Below, piece by piece: positions 9,837-23,400 of a stretch of DNA of 64,000 bases. Source of the stretch: Branchiostoma floridae (Eukaryota > Chordata > Leptocardii > Amphioxiformes > Branchiostomatidae); contig NC_049985.1 in assembly GCF_000003815.2 (NCBI RefSeq), positions 6,937,177 through 7,001,176 of the forward strand. The letters are read 5' to 3'. Each line of letters begins with the position of its first letter. Position 1 is the first letter of the stretch. A model generated the notes under the pieces. That model made no database searches, was not told the origin of the DNA, and saw only the letters and a list, made by a program, of their open reading frames with translations. The translations under genes were made by a program, and so were the position numbers.

Positions 9837-12800
9837 ATGGCCTATATCATTCTACCAAGACTTCAACACCCTGCCGTGCACTCTATAACCAAGACCTTGA
9901 CAGTGAACAAGTTGTCACGGAAACTCCTCCTACCTTCTACTTGCTGTAACCCTGTTGGAGTTTCCAAATGTCTGTCAAACGTACACGATGTAAAGACGAG
10001 CAACAAATACTCCAGAAATACACACAACTCTGTTCATGGACTGTCAGAACGCCGTCAGGTTGAACTTTCATCTCTCACAAGAACTCAAGGACAATTTTCC
10101 AATAGGGCACCAACAGCATTCCATTCAAAAATTTTGTTACGTAGTCCACTGCAGAACCCATGGCTATCTGGGGTGGACTCATCAGGACTCCTTGTTCCTC
10201 CATATGTGGATGAGAGCAGACGACACTTTACACTGAACCCCAGGAAAATTGTGGAACAAAGTCCTAAACATGTGCGGCCATATCTACAGCTCATTCGATT
10301 TGACAAGCCCATAGGTAAGGCTGGTCCAAAATTTATCCACTTTTTTTTAATGTCAAAGTACTCTGTAGAAGTTAAAGATTCTGCTGCAAACTTGAGTGTC
10401 ACTGTGCCACAAAATTTAAATGCTGCATATTCTATTGCTAATGCCCAGACATGTGTGGGTGTGTTCATGAGTTCTCATCACTTCCTACATGTCTACAACA
10501 TTGGAGCATAGCCAAACCAGATATCCAATTCTCCAAGTAATATCCTATTACACCATTTTTGCCTTACATCCTGGCAGGCTACTGAACTACAGACACACGC
10601 CAGGACAAACAAACAAATAAACACACTAAATGACTACAATACCTCTGTTATCATTGACGCAATCATTTTTTAAAATCTTCCTTCAGGTTCCTGGCTGTTG
10701 TTCTGGCCGTGTGCGTGGAGTATTGGCATGGCGGCCACACCAGGACAGTTTCCTGACTTTGGTCTGCTGTTCCTGTTTGGTTTGGGATCTGTGATCATGA
10801 GGGGAGCTGGCTGTACCATCAATGATCTATGGGACAGGGATATAGACAAGAAGGTAACAAAAAAAGCTGTTGGTATGCTTTTCTGAGTTTTGGTCGTATA
10901 CAACACAACTTTTTGAGTAATGTTGCACATTTTAGTTTTACAAATGTGTGGTTTGAGTACTTAAAGATAACACATACATGTATTTCTTTCTCTAGGTTGC
11001 TAGGACGCGGTCCCGCCCACTGGCTAGTGGCAAGATCAGCAAACGTAATGCAGTGCTGTTCCTGGGAGCACAGCTGAGTGCTGCGCTGTGCATCCTGCTG
11101 TCACTCAACTCCTACAGGTAAGAAGGCAGCTAAGTGCAGTTCTCTGTATCTTACTATCCTGCTGTGCATTCTCTAAGTTAAGACAGCCCAGTAAAGGCTG
11201 TGCTGTTCCTTTGGGGATAGCTGAGTGTTCCATTGTACACCTTGCGATCACTCAACTCCTACAGGTAAGAGTAAAGGCTGTACTGTTCCTTGGAGTGTAG
11301 TGCTACATATACATCCTGCTGCCACCCAACTCCTACAGCTAGCTGTCACATAGTGGTAATAGTTGTTCTAGTAGTATCCAGTATTTGATTATACTGCTGC
11401 ATGCTGGGATCCATGACACAGGTAGGCAAGTCAGCCAGTCTTGCCTCTTATTAGAAATATTGAAGTTGTGTTTTCATGATAGACAAGACTACTACTTTTT
11501 GATGGCATGAAGAACTCCCTTTGTTTTTGTCCCAGTGTGCTTCTAGGCTTCTCCTCCATGCTGTTGGTCTCGACCTACCCACTGTTCAAAAGAGTCACCT
11601 ACTGGCCACAGGTGGTACTGGGTGAGTCTCTTGCATTTTTAGGATTATAAAAACAAACAAACAGATGAAGCAAAAATGTACAAATATTATGAAGAACACA
11701 GCCTTTAGAACACAGTGCTTAGGCACCCCTTTATGTGATTCACAGCCTTTTATCATTAAAATTGCTGCAAGTACAATTAGCTTCCTCAATGTTGTGAAAG
11801 AACAAGATGAAGATGACTGGACTTTGTTTATGAGAATCAACAATTCTCTGGTATCAATGACACAATATCATATTTTCAACTGTTGACTTTGCTGTTAATT
11901 AATGGTCTGCATAATTGTTCAGGACAAAATGCAGTTAACAACACTAAATCCAGCACTCTTGTACAGGTCTGACTATCAACTGGGGAGCTCTGCTGGGATG
12001 GGCCGCTGTCAAAGGAAGCTGTGATTGGTCAGTTGTTCTTCCGCTGTATCTCGGAGCTGCCGCATGGACTATGGTGTACGATACCATATATGCACATCAG
12101 GTGATATGATACACATGTATTCATTATTCATACATGTATTCTTATTGTATTCCTGAGATGTTGGACTTGAGGAAAGTACTAGCAATCATTTGAAAACTTG
12201 TGTCACTTCAGTTGTTGCAGTTCTGATAACCACTGCTAGATGGTGCTTTTAACTTGTGACATCTCTTTGTAGTTAGAGGGTTGAGATAGCGAAGCCTGTA
12301 TTGCTTTCGTTGGCTGCCCATGAGTTCAAATTTATCAGTAACAAACCCTTTTTTTTTGGAACGGATGAAAATTGATAAGTGAATGTCATTCATATCTTTA
12401 AGTCAGCATGGCCTAAAAATAATAACACGTCTCACAGTATGACAAAGTTTAGGTACCAGTCTAACTGTAAGCGATTGTTCTCTGTGATAATTCCAGGACA
12501 AGGCTGATGACATGCTGATCGGTGTGAAGTCCACAGCCCTAAGGTTTGGGGAGGACACTCGGGCATGGCTGTCAGGGTTCAGCGCAGCGATGGTGTTGGG
12601 CCTGCTGCTCAGTGGGCTCATGTGTGAGCAGACATGGCCGTACTACGCAGCTGTGGGCCTGACAGGTGCACACCTGTACAACCAGGTGAGTCATTAATGA
12701 CAGGTGCTCACCTGTACAGCCAGGTGAGTCATTCTTACCAATGTACCTGTACAGTAGCTGCACATACTTACACTCAAGTTTATACCATTTTGTGGCACTC

Positions 12801-13272
12801 TTAGAGATGAAAATACTAGTATTGCAATGGAAAAAGATGAAAACATGGTCGTTAAAATCAGCAGTATATCTGATATGAGATCCTATCAGAAGTATGGTTA
12901 CTCTGCATAAGATACTGTTATCTATAACTGTTTATCTATACTTTGTCATCATTAAAGACCAAAGATAGTTGAGGTACAGGCACCTGTAACTTTATTACTT
13001 AGAAGTACACATACTGACTACATTGTACTAGCATCAAGAAATCATCTGCAACAAAAACAATACGCTTTGTACTTAGCCTTAAGTGTAAATTTGCCTCTTT
13101 TCCACAGGTTGCAACTGCGAAGTTTGACAAACCAGAGGACTGTTGGAAGAAGTTCAGCTCTAACAAGAGATTGGGTGCCATCATTTTTGCTGGCATCGTG
13201 GCAGGCACCATCCTCAAGGGGACCAACAGTGACAAGGAAGAAAGCACAGATGCTGCAAACAAGAACCTATAA
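9837..13272 (+). CDS. COQ2: 4-hydroxybenzoate polyprenyltransferase COQ2, complete (446 aa)
   Basis: Exons: 9837-10314, 10687-10853, 10996-11117, 11536-11621, 11967-12100, 12497-12685 and 13108-13272 (TAA); the lengths sum to 1341 nt in one frame. The ATG at 9837 has an ideal ACCATGG context. COQ2 joins the polyprenyl tail to 4-hydroxybenzoate in ubiquinone synthesis, in the mitochondrial inner membrane. The first Asp-rich motif [11 protein letters not shown] is residues 205-215 and the second, DTIYAHQDKADD, is 323-334; both bind prenyl diphosphate through Mg2+ in the UbiA family. [12 protein letters not shown] starts the core. The first 60 residues are basic and nearly free of acids, as expected of a mitochondrial presequence. 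Hydrophobic segments follow in exons 2-7. Two exon ends have been duplicated into the following introns (see 11186-11340 and 12686-12729). Confidence 0.97.
11186..11340 (+). repeat. two decayed copies of the 3' half of COQ2 exon 3 with its splice donor
   Basis: The 3' part of exon 3 (about 11048-11117, ending CTCAACTCCTACAG then GTAAGA) recurs at 11186-11275, ending ACTCAACTCCTACAG then GTAAGA, and again at 11270-11340, ending CCAACTCCTACAG then CTAGCT. The first copy keeps a perfect donor; the second has lost GT. Both have diverged and contain stops. Confidence 0.8.
12686..12729 (+). repeat. duplicated splice donor after COQ2 exon 6
   Basis: About 38 bp ending in CCAG|GTGAGTCATT is repeated, so a second identical GTGAGT donor lies at 12724, 38 bp after the true one at 12686. 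Use of the second donor would read GTG AGT CAT TAA and stop at once. Confidence 0.8.
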
Positions 13273-14869
13273 CAACTTCAGACTCTGACACTGGACTTGG
13301 CCGGGCAAAGACAAGTTGGAAATGCATTCAGTTAGAAGACGACAACAGGAATTCTAGCCTAACTAAATCTATCGTCCAGAAGCCCTTCCACTTAGCCTGC
13401 ATGGGAACCATTTTCTTAAGCGGCCGCTGGCTCAATGTTTTAGGTATTAAAGAGGATCATACCCAGGCTGCATGGTGCCTCAACTACCCGCTAGAAGGTC
13501 AAGGGATAGGTAAGGTGAAGTGATACCCAGGCTGCATGTACATGTACAAATGTATTTCCACTGGTCAGGGACATCATTATCATGTTGACTTACAACTTTC
13601 AACAAATTTTGGTTTAAAAGACAGCATGGAACAAATTCTCTGACACCAGGGAAATAATGAAGCTTGTGTGTGCATGATTATTATGTGTATACTATTGAGC
13701 ATGGAACTTTACTACATGTACTTTCAGGATGAAGTAGTCCACTGTGTTGGAACAGTTTTTCTTCAAATCTCTCCACTTTGTCCTGTTAATCACTACCTTC
13801 CTTAGCTCCAGTAGTTTTCTTTCTGACTACAACAGTCAAAGGATATAGTTTTTGTCGATTTTTACTTTTGGTATGTCTATCGCTGTATACATCTCATGTC
13901 TATCCTGTGTTGTTGATATCAATACAAGTCATATTCCTTACACTATCCCCGATGAAGTCTAAATACAAGAGGCAAGACACAACTCGAGCTGTTTCTTAGT
14001 AAAATTGGTTTATTTTTGTAACACAATTGATTACACAGTGCTATGATTGGCAATGACAGTGTACCTGTAACTACTCATCTCTACAGATACACACTTTTTC
14101 TCTCACCTACTTATCAATATCATACATGTACCGGTGGAATAAATTTCTACACCTTCCCAATCGGTCTGTAAAATTTCTTCAATCAAGAGAACTTTGATCA
14201 ATACAGAAAATAATAGCAAAATCTGACATTCACTTCTAATCATTTATCATCTTCTCAAGATACTATTCATCTTAGCCATCATGTTTTTCTTGAAGTGAGA
14301 AAATGTTGGGCATAAAATTTGCAACTTCATGATTATGAGAAACAGTTACTTCAGTTGATGGGTGAGCATAGCAGCATCTCAAAAGAACAGAGATGGACAA
14401 TAAAAAGCTGAAAAAATGCAGCCTTTGAGAAATATCAACCTAAAAATGCCTCTGCCCCTGAGACATTGCCAAAAAATTCTTAGTACATGTTAACAAGATT
14501 GTAGAGAAAAAAAGGACCTTAACAAAAATTTGATACATATGGCATTGCTACTTTCGTGGTGCTGAGGTGTATGCATGGATGCAAAAACAACGTTGAATTG
14601 CTATCAGAATACTTTGGTCGCAAATACAGAATGCAAGGCACAGCGAGAGAAAGGTACACCCAAGTATCTTGACAGGAAAAAAGTTCTCATCAACAATATA
14701 GGCACATTTTGAACAAAGAGTTGTTATCATGAGACAAAATTATCTTTGACACAGATGGGAAAACTGCATTTTGGTTCACTGAAACTGCTAGAGTTACTTA
14801 ATATAAGCATGTTCACAGATCCAACTGCACATGCTCTGTTTAAAGGTGAAGGCCCCCGAGACAGTAACA

Positions 14870-15075
14870 AACTGACCATGTGGTACAAACTGAGCCACGT
14901 TTGGGATTGTGTTCTCGCTGCAAGAGTGCCACCTACATCGGCTACATATAGCGGTGAGAAGCAGAACTCCAGTTAGAAGCTCTGAGAAAGTTGTCTGATA
15001 GGCATCGATTGGTTGTTTAAAAGAAAACTCTAATATCCTATGACCTACCAACCAGATGAAATTATTTTCAGAAGA
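14870..15075 (+). mobile_element. Penelope-like element fragment, copy A
   Basis: It shares long stretches with 18490-18715: GCCACCTACATCGGCTACAT, GAGAAGCAGAACTCCAGTTA, CTATGACCTACCAA and GATGAAATTATTTTCAG. The hammerhead-like core begins CCAGTTA (14969), CTGA (14982) but the GAAAC..GTC part has been deleted. The Penelope assignment is an inference from the motif. Confidence 0.5.
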
Positions 15076-17067
15076 ATAGTACACATCAGGGGCCTCAACC
15101 TTTCACCTGTGCACAGTGAACATGCTTATATATATTAAGAAGGTCCTTCTATTTTAGATGCTATGGATGCACAGAGGTTGGAGGGGAAATTTGCATTGAA
15201 AACTTCTGGTTAAGTAGGCCAGATCTTTTTTTGTAATCAAGGAAGCACTGATTTCTGTCTTCTGTTCACTGTCATTCAACATTCTGCCTAACCCTGGAAC
15301 CAATGCAAATGTGGTACTTAAGCAGGGATAAGAGTAAAGTACAAATGATATCTCATTCCAAACAGCAGTTACAGAGGGGAAAACATTAAGCATAGTGTTT
15401 CTTTTCAAGAAAAAGCTGGTACCCATTTCCTACATTGTAGGTTCCTTTTCATTGCCCCTAGCCTGTTGTAAAAAAAAATGGCACTATGCAGCTACCTGCA
15501 TAGCCTATACATGTACAATAGTATACAATCTTTTTGGCAGCAATTCTTACATGGCGACGGCATATCCCAACCTGGTCATGTACAGCTCTAGTATTGCATG
15601 GATGTATGGGTGCTGTATCTTGTACACGTATGCCATAATGTACGTACAATAAATAGTATGTTAAAAACAAATATACAACTGTTGGCTTTCTGTGGGATGC
15701 TTAACTATGGAAAGATCTTACAACAGAGTAAAAAATGTCCTGACTTCATGGACTGTAGCCTCAGTCCCAGCATTCTTCGAGGCTACAGTTTGTTTTATGG
15801 TAAGTCCAGGCATATGCCTTGGTACTAGTCTACGTAACTATAATACACTTCTGTAGGAGATGCATGATAGTATATTACACTTCTTACTGCAGTTTTCATT
15901 GCTGAACATGGAAGGTAACAAAGTTTTGTCTCTGAGGTTGTCATGAAGACATATTTCCATGACGTAAAACTGATATTACAAGACTATCACATTGCTTGTT
16001 ACAGTGTCTTAGAAGGAATTATCATACCATGAAGGCAGTAAGTGGCAGTTTTTGTTACAATAAGACATGATTCTGGATTTTCTTACTTACGATATTCCTA
16101 CGATTTCCTTCTCCCTTCACGCTGGTCCACATTTGAAACCCACATTTGAAACCCTTCCTACTTAAGCAGGTATCTACATTAGACTGCACCAAATTGTGCC
16201 AGGAATTTGAAAAAGTGGCAAAACCTACATAATTTGTTGCCTCCAATTTCATTATCTTTTGACAAGTCAAAATTTTTTTTGCAAAATGCCATTAATGGGT
16301 GGCACAATATGTGACACCAGACTACATTCTGTACAAATAAGACGTTTTCAAGATGTTGCAGTTGTCCTTGTTTAACATCTATCATATTGCTAGACATGGT
16401 CTCTTGGTGCTGGGTAACACATGGTAAAGTATGGATTCAATTGTCTCTCTAGGTATTTTAGATGTTGCATTCAAGGTAAAATGCAAACAAGTCAAGGAAA
16501 AATTGGTGCAAATTTGCAAAGTTGGCACAATTTCCTAACACAACTTGTCACAGTCCAATGTGATACTCCCTTATGTTAGACATCTCACGCTCTCACAAAA
16601 TGGGTGATAGCTCTAGCACCATCAAAACCTCATCACGATATTGTACATCAGGTTTGTCACTACACAACATCACTACTAACCAACAGATTGCTGTATCCTT
16701 TATCATTTACTCACATTGATATTTGTTTGCATAATCAAGATTGGACACAGTTTGCACTTGTTACAAGTCCCAAAGAGTGTGTGTAACTTTCTTGAGATAG
16801 ATGATTGATAGACCTGTACATGAATTATGTTAAAAGCACTGTGACACTAACATGGTTTTAAAGTCACAATTTTTTGGGGAAGCAGCCAGGAATTGCATGT
16901 GAGGTGCCCCCTGCACATATTGGAAAGGGAAAGAAGCTACATGTTTGTGGATTGTAGCTAAACATCATCCCTAAAAGATTCTCCCAGAGCCCCGTCCGTG
17001 GCCTACACAAAATTTTGGGGTGGCTCTTCTAAATTTGACTTTCTACTTTTGTGGGTGTGGGCTCCAT

Positions 17068-17136
17068 CCAGCTGTCAGCCAATCAGAGAATCACCTAAAT
17101 GTTTTCTTTAGGTAAAGCTGATTGGCTGACAGCTGG
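17068..17136. repeat. hairpin with 19-bp perfect arms
   Basis: CCAGCTGTCAGCCAATCAG at 17068-17086 is exactly inverted at 17118-17136. The loop holds a smaller inverted pair, ACCTAAA and TTTAGGT. It is probably a small MITE in the SH3RF 3' UTR or just beyond it. Confidence 0.75.
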
Positions 17137-17275
17137 TTAGAGGCCAAGCCCCCAAATGTGGAAATCTTGGTCCAGTTTAGCAGAGTCTCCCAAGGTATAT
17201 TGTATAGGCCATTGGGTGAGGCTCTCCATTGGAGAATGCATATAAGAGCATCTAGTAATTGTTACACTTTAACTT

Positions 17276-17444
17276 CTAGAAGCTCTCCACAAAGCTTCCC
17301 GGGAACAAACCAGTCTTGCCCGTTCGCTGGAGGGTGCCCTTGAACCAGCCGTCCTCGCGCTTTTTATGCACGTACACGATGTCCCCCACTTTCAGCTCTA
17401 GCTCAGCGTCTCCCTGGGGTGGGTACGGAACTACGGCACGGAAC
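17276..17444 (-). CDS. SH3RF: SH3RF last exon: SH3-4 and stop
   Basis: [40 protein letters not shown], then [11 protein letters not shown] and TAG. The C-terminal SH3 and the terminal FVES are hallmarks of POSH. Acceptor TTGTCCCGCAG. Confidence 0.97.
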
Positions 17445-20400
17445 CTGCGGGACAACAAGAATAATCAATTTAACATGGGGGAAAAGTATAAGTCAATTGT
17501 AAAAAGACTTAAAAATCTTTAATCAACAATTTGGTTTTTTTTAGTAGGTACACAATCTTATTTTTTACAACCTTTTACTAAACTGTTCCTGAGAAAACTA
17601 TGTGGAGTTACATGTACCAACTGCTATTTGTGTAGCATCGAATGGCCTCATGGATAGTCCAGCAGACACGAGATTGAGAGATCACAGGATGCTTTTCTGG
17701 CTGCATGTTCTTCATAAATTTGAAGAACTCTTGCAGCTACATTTGTAGATGTGTAAATGTTAGGTGTGACAGAGCATTCGGTGTAATATAACCAGCTCTT
17801 GTCGCACCGCATGCCTGTGAAGCTGGTTTGTTGTGGTGAAGGGAGGTTTTACATGTACACATAAACTCACCTCTCCCTGACCAGGGGTGCAGTCTGTGGC
17901 CTCCTGTTGGGAGTTGTTGGTACTGCAGCTGCTGCAGCAGCCCCACTGCCACTGGTGGCCCCGTTGTTGTTATTGGAGGCTGCCAGAGGGGAGGGGACCA
18001 CTCCTGAGTCCAGGGAAGCGGACTTGTGGTGGTGGATCTCAGGGCTGTGCTGGCCGTCTGTGTCCACTGGCAGGGAACCAGACCTGGCAGGAAACAGACA
18101 TGTTAATCAACTAAAATCCTGGATGCTTTGGCAACATAACACACACATCATAAATCTCCCATTGCAATATCATGTTATATTTGCATTCAAGACCAATCAA
18201 GGGTTCAACAAGATCTCATACTCCTGTGAAACACTTAAGGTATTCATAAATTTCTAAATGCCACCTAAGCTCTAGCCATCACAGATAATAGTGATCCTTC
18301 CCTCCCTTTTTTCCATGTATTAATTCCAGCTATCTCCCTCCCATCGAAACGTCAGCTAAGGTGAGATTAACTGGTTGTGTAAAAGAAAACTCCTATATCC
18401 TATGTACCAACCTTCCAAAAATAATTTCATCAGGTTGGTAGATCATAGGACATAAGAGTTATCTTTTACACAACCAGTTTTTCTCACCTGCTGACTCAGC
18501 CACATTTGGGATAGTGTTCTTGCCACGAAAGCGCCACCTACATTGGCTACATATAGCAGCGAGAAGCAGAACTCCAGTTAGAAGCTCTGAGAAAGATGTC
18601 TGACTGACATCGAAATGTCAGCTAAGGTAAAATTAACTGGTAGTGTAAAAGAAAACTACTATGTCCTATGACCTACCAATCAACCTGATGAAATTATTTT
18701 CAGGAACAAGCTTCCTTACCTGCCATGTGCTACCTGTGCCGGGTCCCCGCCCTGAGCACCGAGTAACTGCTGTGCGTCCTGAGGCACAGCCGCAGTAGCA
18801 CCAGGGGAGGGGGGAGGGGTGCAGTCGGGGGGAGGGGAGCCAGACTTGGAGGTCTTCTTCTTAGCCGTGGCACCGGACAGTCTCCGGATGAAGCCTCCTT
18901 TTCTCCTGTCTTCTTCCTTCTTATCCTTCTGCAGAAGTACGGATGAAAAATACAAAACTATAACAATCAATGATTTCTTTTTTTTTGCCCAACAAGCTAA
19001 AATCCAAGATTGTGTTTTCCTTTTTGTCCTTCTGCAGACTGAGGTACCGATGAAAAAAAAACAAGACTATAAGAAACAATCATTGGTACTTTCCTTTTGC
19101 CCAACTAAAATCCATGATTATGTTTTTCTTTTCCCTCTTGTTTCAAAGTAACCGTTCTTTATGTAACTTAGATTTTTAAAATGCCCCTTGAAAAAGTTTT
19201 GCCCCATGACAGGCTAACAGACGGCAATAAGTGCAAGAGAGCGGGTATGTGCATTTACATAACAGAAAGAAGACTTTGATGAATTCCTAGACATATCGGA
19301 AAACGAACATATAACATGCTATCAGGCTAGCCCCAGAAGCATTGCCAAGAAGATTGCTTACACGCTCTGGTCTAGGTGGAGCAGCAGCGCCCCCTGTTGC
19401 ACCCTCCGGGGAACTGCGACCAGCGTTGGCCACCACGTCGGGCATGGCCGTCATGTTGGGCGGAGTGACGGTCACCGCTGCGGATGTGGGTGCGTGGGAG
19501 GCGGGGGGATTCTGCATGGCCCCGCCGTGTTGGGAATGTGCCTGTCGGGGGTTGGGGGAGGGCTGCACCAGGACTCTCGCGCCGTGTCTCATCGCCTGGG
19601 GCTGCACGGCCTGCACGGGAACAGTTCTCGTTTGCGGCTGAGGCGGTACAGTCGCCACCGGCCTCATGAGGACCTGCCCCGGGACCATGGGCCGCACGCT
19701 CACGTGGTGCCGCGGCGGCTGCTGCTGGGGCGGCACCTGCGCGTTGGGAACCGTCACCACCTGAAGGAATGAATGAATGGTTTATTAAACCGTGATACTG
19801 TAAATGCATATAAGTTCGCGGGAATTGAATTTCGCGTAGCGAGAAAAAGGACTTTCCGCGGTGGCTTTAAGTTCGCGGTTGCAACATGCAATGTAGTGTC
19901 TTACTGCCATGGAAAAATGTTCGTGGTCGTTTTAAATTCGCGGTGGAGTGGCCACCGTGAAAAGCGTGAACATAAAACCACTGCGAAAATTTCTGCATTT
20001 ACAGTATACGGTAAAATACAAGCATGGCAAAACAACATATTAAAACATTGATATGACAGTAGAGTCCATTCCAAGACACCATGAGGGTTTTTAGACAATT
20101 GTAATAAGTTGGAATTATTTTGAATAAAAGAATATCTAAGCCCCAACAATTATAATTTTTCAAAAATATTAATATGGAATTTTGAATCTATTTGAATTCC
20201 TTTGAATACTTTGGAAACATTTTGAAAGAGATCACACAAAAATGTCTTTATTTACAATAATTTTTAAATATCTGCAGGATTCTTTCACTTTTACAAATAT
20301 TTACAAAAAATGGTAAACCTTGCCAAATGGTAGAATTAATTCATTGCCCCATAAAAGTTAGCCCCTTTTGTCTGCCTGGTATATTTTTAGATTTCACTGA

Positions 20401-23400
20401 TGGGCACTGGTGGGTCCTTTGTGGTAAGCCATTGACATGACACCCAACCATACTTCGCATTGCAAGGATGTGTGAATTGCTTTCTTCCTAGCCCACTGAC
20501 CCAATATTACAAAAAATGGTAGAAAATGGTAAATAATGGCAAAATGCTGTTACCATTGTTTACAAACTGTTAGGAGTATTCTGTTCCACATCGTGAATAT
20601 TTCAAAGGTTTTACAGACCTGGGAAAATATTTAGAAAGTTCAAATAGCATTAGAAATATTTCAAAAGTATAAAATCTCTTGGACCTGTAATTGAAAACAA
20701 TTGAAACCATTTGTAAATTATGACAATAGCAACCCTCGCGGTGACTCGGAATCGACTCTACGCTTTAAAAATGTGTAATTTACAATTATAGTCAATACAG
20801 CAAGAATTAACTTGACTTAAAGACAAATGTTATGTAGAAACGACAATTGATCTTACATGTAATTAGAACACTCCAGGAAGAATAGTGACATATCAGTCAC
20901 TAGAGGAGATCTGTATCAAACCAAACCAAACCAAACTGACCTGTGGGTGGTGGGCTCCGTTCATGCCGCGCATGTGCGCCACAGTCCTGTTCTGGGGCTG
21001 GGCCAGGGCGCGGGCCTGGGCGACTGTAGTCTTGCCATGGATTACACACGTACTGCTGGCAGGCCGGGAGGATTGCACTGCTGGGGAGGGCTGGGGGACG
21101 CGGCTCACCGGGACCGAGGAGCGGTGGGGGTGGGCCGACTGCAGCTGGGCGGGGGGAGACACGGGGACGGGGACTCGAGATGTTCCAGTAGACGTCTTCA
21201 CCACCAGAACCTGGAGAAAGGCAAACAGGGCATTTTGTAACAGTTCCACAAATAGCTTTGCTACAAGTACATGTAATAAATGTAACAGGTACAATGTTTG
21301 ACAATCTACTATTGCACTATTTACTATTTACTAAATCTAACAACAAATATAATCCAATCTAATCTAACAGTATAGACGATCTAGTTAATGTTATACAAAC
21401 TAGTACTTTGAACATTATGTCAGTATACTGCTTCAGGAAAGTACAGTAGCAGTAGAAGTATAGCATACTTTTTTTTTACTTAATGGTCACCACATAACAA
21501 GACCTGATGGTCATTTCAAGGTGTGATTCGAAGGCCACTCCAAGGTTACAGGCTACAGTGTATGATAATGTATGCTATCCCACCTGCTGTGGTGCAGCAG
21601 TGCTGGCCGTCACCACTATCTGCGGAGGGGGTCCCCCTCCTGACTTGGAAGCGTTGGAAGATGCCGGTCTGCCTGAGGAGGAGGGGGTAGTCCTGGCGGA
21701 GGGGGTTGAGGAGGTGGGCCGGGTGGGGGGTGCTGAGGAGGCGGGGCGGGCTGGCGCCGACGATGTGGAGCGTGTGGGCGTGGTGCTGGTCACAGCTCTG
21801 TGATATCACATACAGGGACACGTCAATGACTTTAGCATTTACAATTCTATTTCGCACTGCAGCTTGGTGCTGCTGCCATCATTGCTGACTGATTGTATTG
21901 ATCTATTTATGTGACATTGTTTGATGTTTGGGACTGAATTGTTAGCAGCAACCATGTAATGTAACAGTGCTGGTCACAGCTCTGTGATATCACACACAGG
22001 GACCCATCAATGATTCAATCAGGTTTGCAATACTGACTGGTTCTATTTTGCACAGCAGCTTGGTGAGTTGGCTATTTTTGCTGCCTGACTGTATCTATCT
22101 GTATATGTGATTTATGATGATTGTATATGTGATTATGATATGTGATTGTTTTATGTTTGGGACTGCTTTGTCAGCAGTATCAGTGAGAAATAAAACAACT
22201 TCCTTGTGTAAGTTGTGTTCAAGTTGTACTGGACAAATGTATTCTTACTCATGTGATAGAAGACAAAAGTACTTTTTACTACTCCCTGTGCAATATTTGT
22301 AGATTGTAAAAGTACTAGTCTTAGCACCTTACTTTTGAAAAATGTACTATTTGTTTTAAGAAGAAAGGTTGCAAATAACAAACAAATACCTGGTGAGCGG
22401 CTGTACGTAGTTGCCGGGGAACATGCCCATCTGCCCGGTGCGCAGCGAGGTGCCCTTGAACCAGCCGTCCTGCATCTTCTCACACACCAGGTAGATGTCA
22501 GCCTTCTTCAGCTCCAGCTCGTCACTCTTCTGGGGCTTGTATGAGTACTTGGCTACGTACCTGTCACGGAGAACCACAGCACGGATCAAACTACGCCCTC
22601 CATGTTGTTGTGAATGTTTGGAAGGCTGAGCTAGTACCTGCTGCATGTTAGTTGGGTTCACATTTATCCCAGGAGGATGGCTACAGGGCAAAAGATAGGA
22701 ATGTGCCCAGGTCACAAATACAGGAATGCACCCAGGGTCCACTTTTATGCCATACAGTGATCTAGCGTATTCGACACCTGTACATGTTTTTGGCCTGAGA
22801 CAGTGCAGGGTGCAAACCTTTGGTCCAAAAACTAGATTTTGGTCCTTTTCTTTAGGCCTGTGCCAACTAATTTGAAGTGTCCAGTCCATAACTTGAAGTC
22901 ACCAGAAAACAGAAAGCACTCAAAGTGATTGACTTTGTTGTCACAAGAGCCTCCTTGTGGGATAAACGTAAACTGCAGCATCAGCTAGTAAGGTTTTGGG
23001 GGGAGGGGGAAGGTCCAGATCTTTATAGCAACCAACCTGATATGCTGAGGTTTGTGCAAGTGCCTGGCCACACACCTGAAATAGGAATAGGAGATGAAAA
23101 TTGCAGCAACTACTGTTCTCTCTACATGCTCTAAACGCACCTCCGCCCACAAGACAGATTTTGTAACAGTAATAATACCTAAGGCTACAGTTCCTTTGAA
23201 TGTCTCTAGTGCAAGAAAGAAACAGAGAAGGAGAGCATAGAAAGGTTGATTTGCCAGCAAGAAAAGCTGAAACCAAAAAGTAATTGTTAATCTTAAATCC
23301 CCAATGGGAGATTGAAACAAGTTAGGCTGTTGTGACAGTGCAACATAATACATGAGTTAACACTACAGAACGGTATTTGTTAGTATAAGAAGCATATGCT

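Larger units (their letters stand above)
13273..17275. other. convergent region: COQ2 3' end and SH3RF 3' UTR
   Basis: COQ2 and SH3RF end facing each other 4.0 kb apart. A possible COQ2 poly(A) signal is ATTAAA at 13446-13451. TTTATT at 14009-14014 (AATAAA on the minus strand) could end a long SH3RF 3' UTR. CATACCCAGGCTGCATG-type words repeat near 13460 and 13525. A Penelope-like fragment is at about 14870-15075 and hairpins at 15752-15790 and 17068-17136. No coding sequence was found. Confidence 0.45.

Noticed and set aside
10085-10468. 127-residue minus-strand frame
   Set aside because: It is antisense to COQ2 exon 1 and the following intron; no homology signal.
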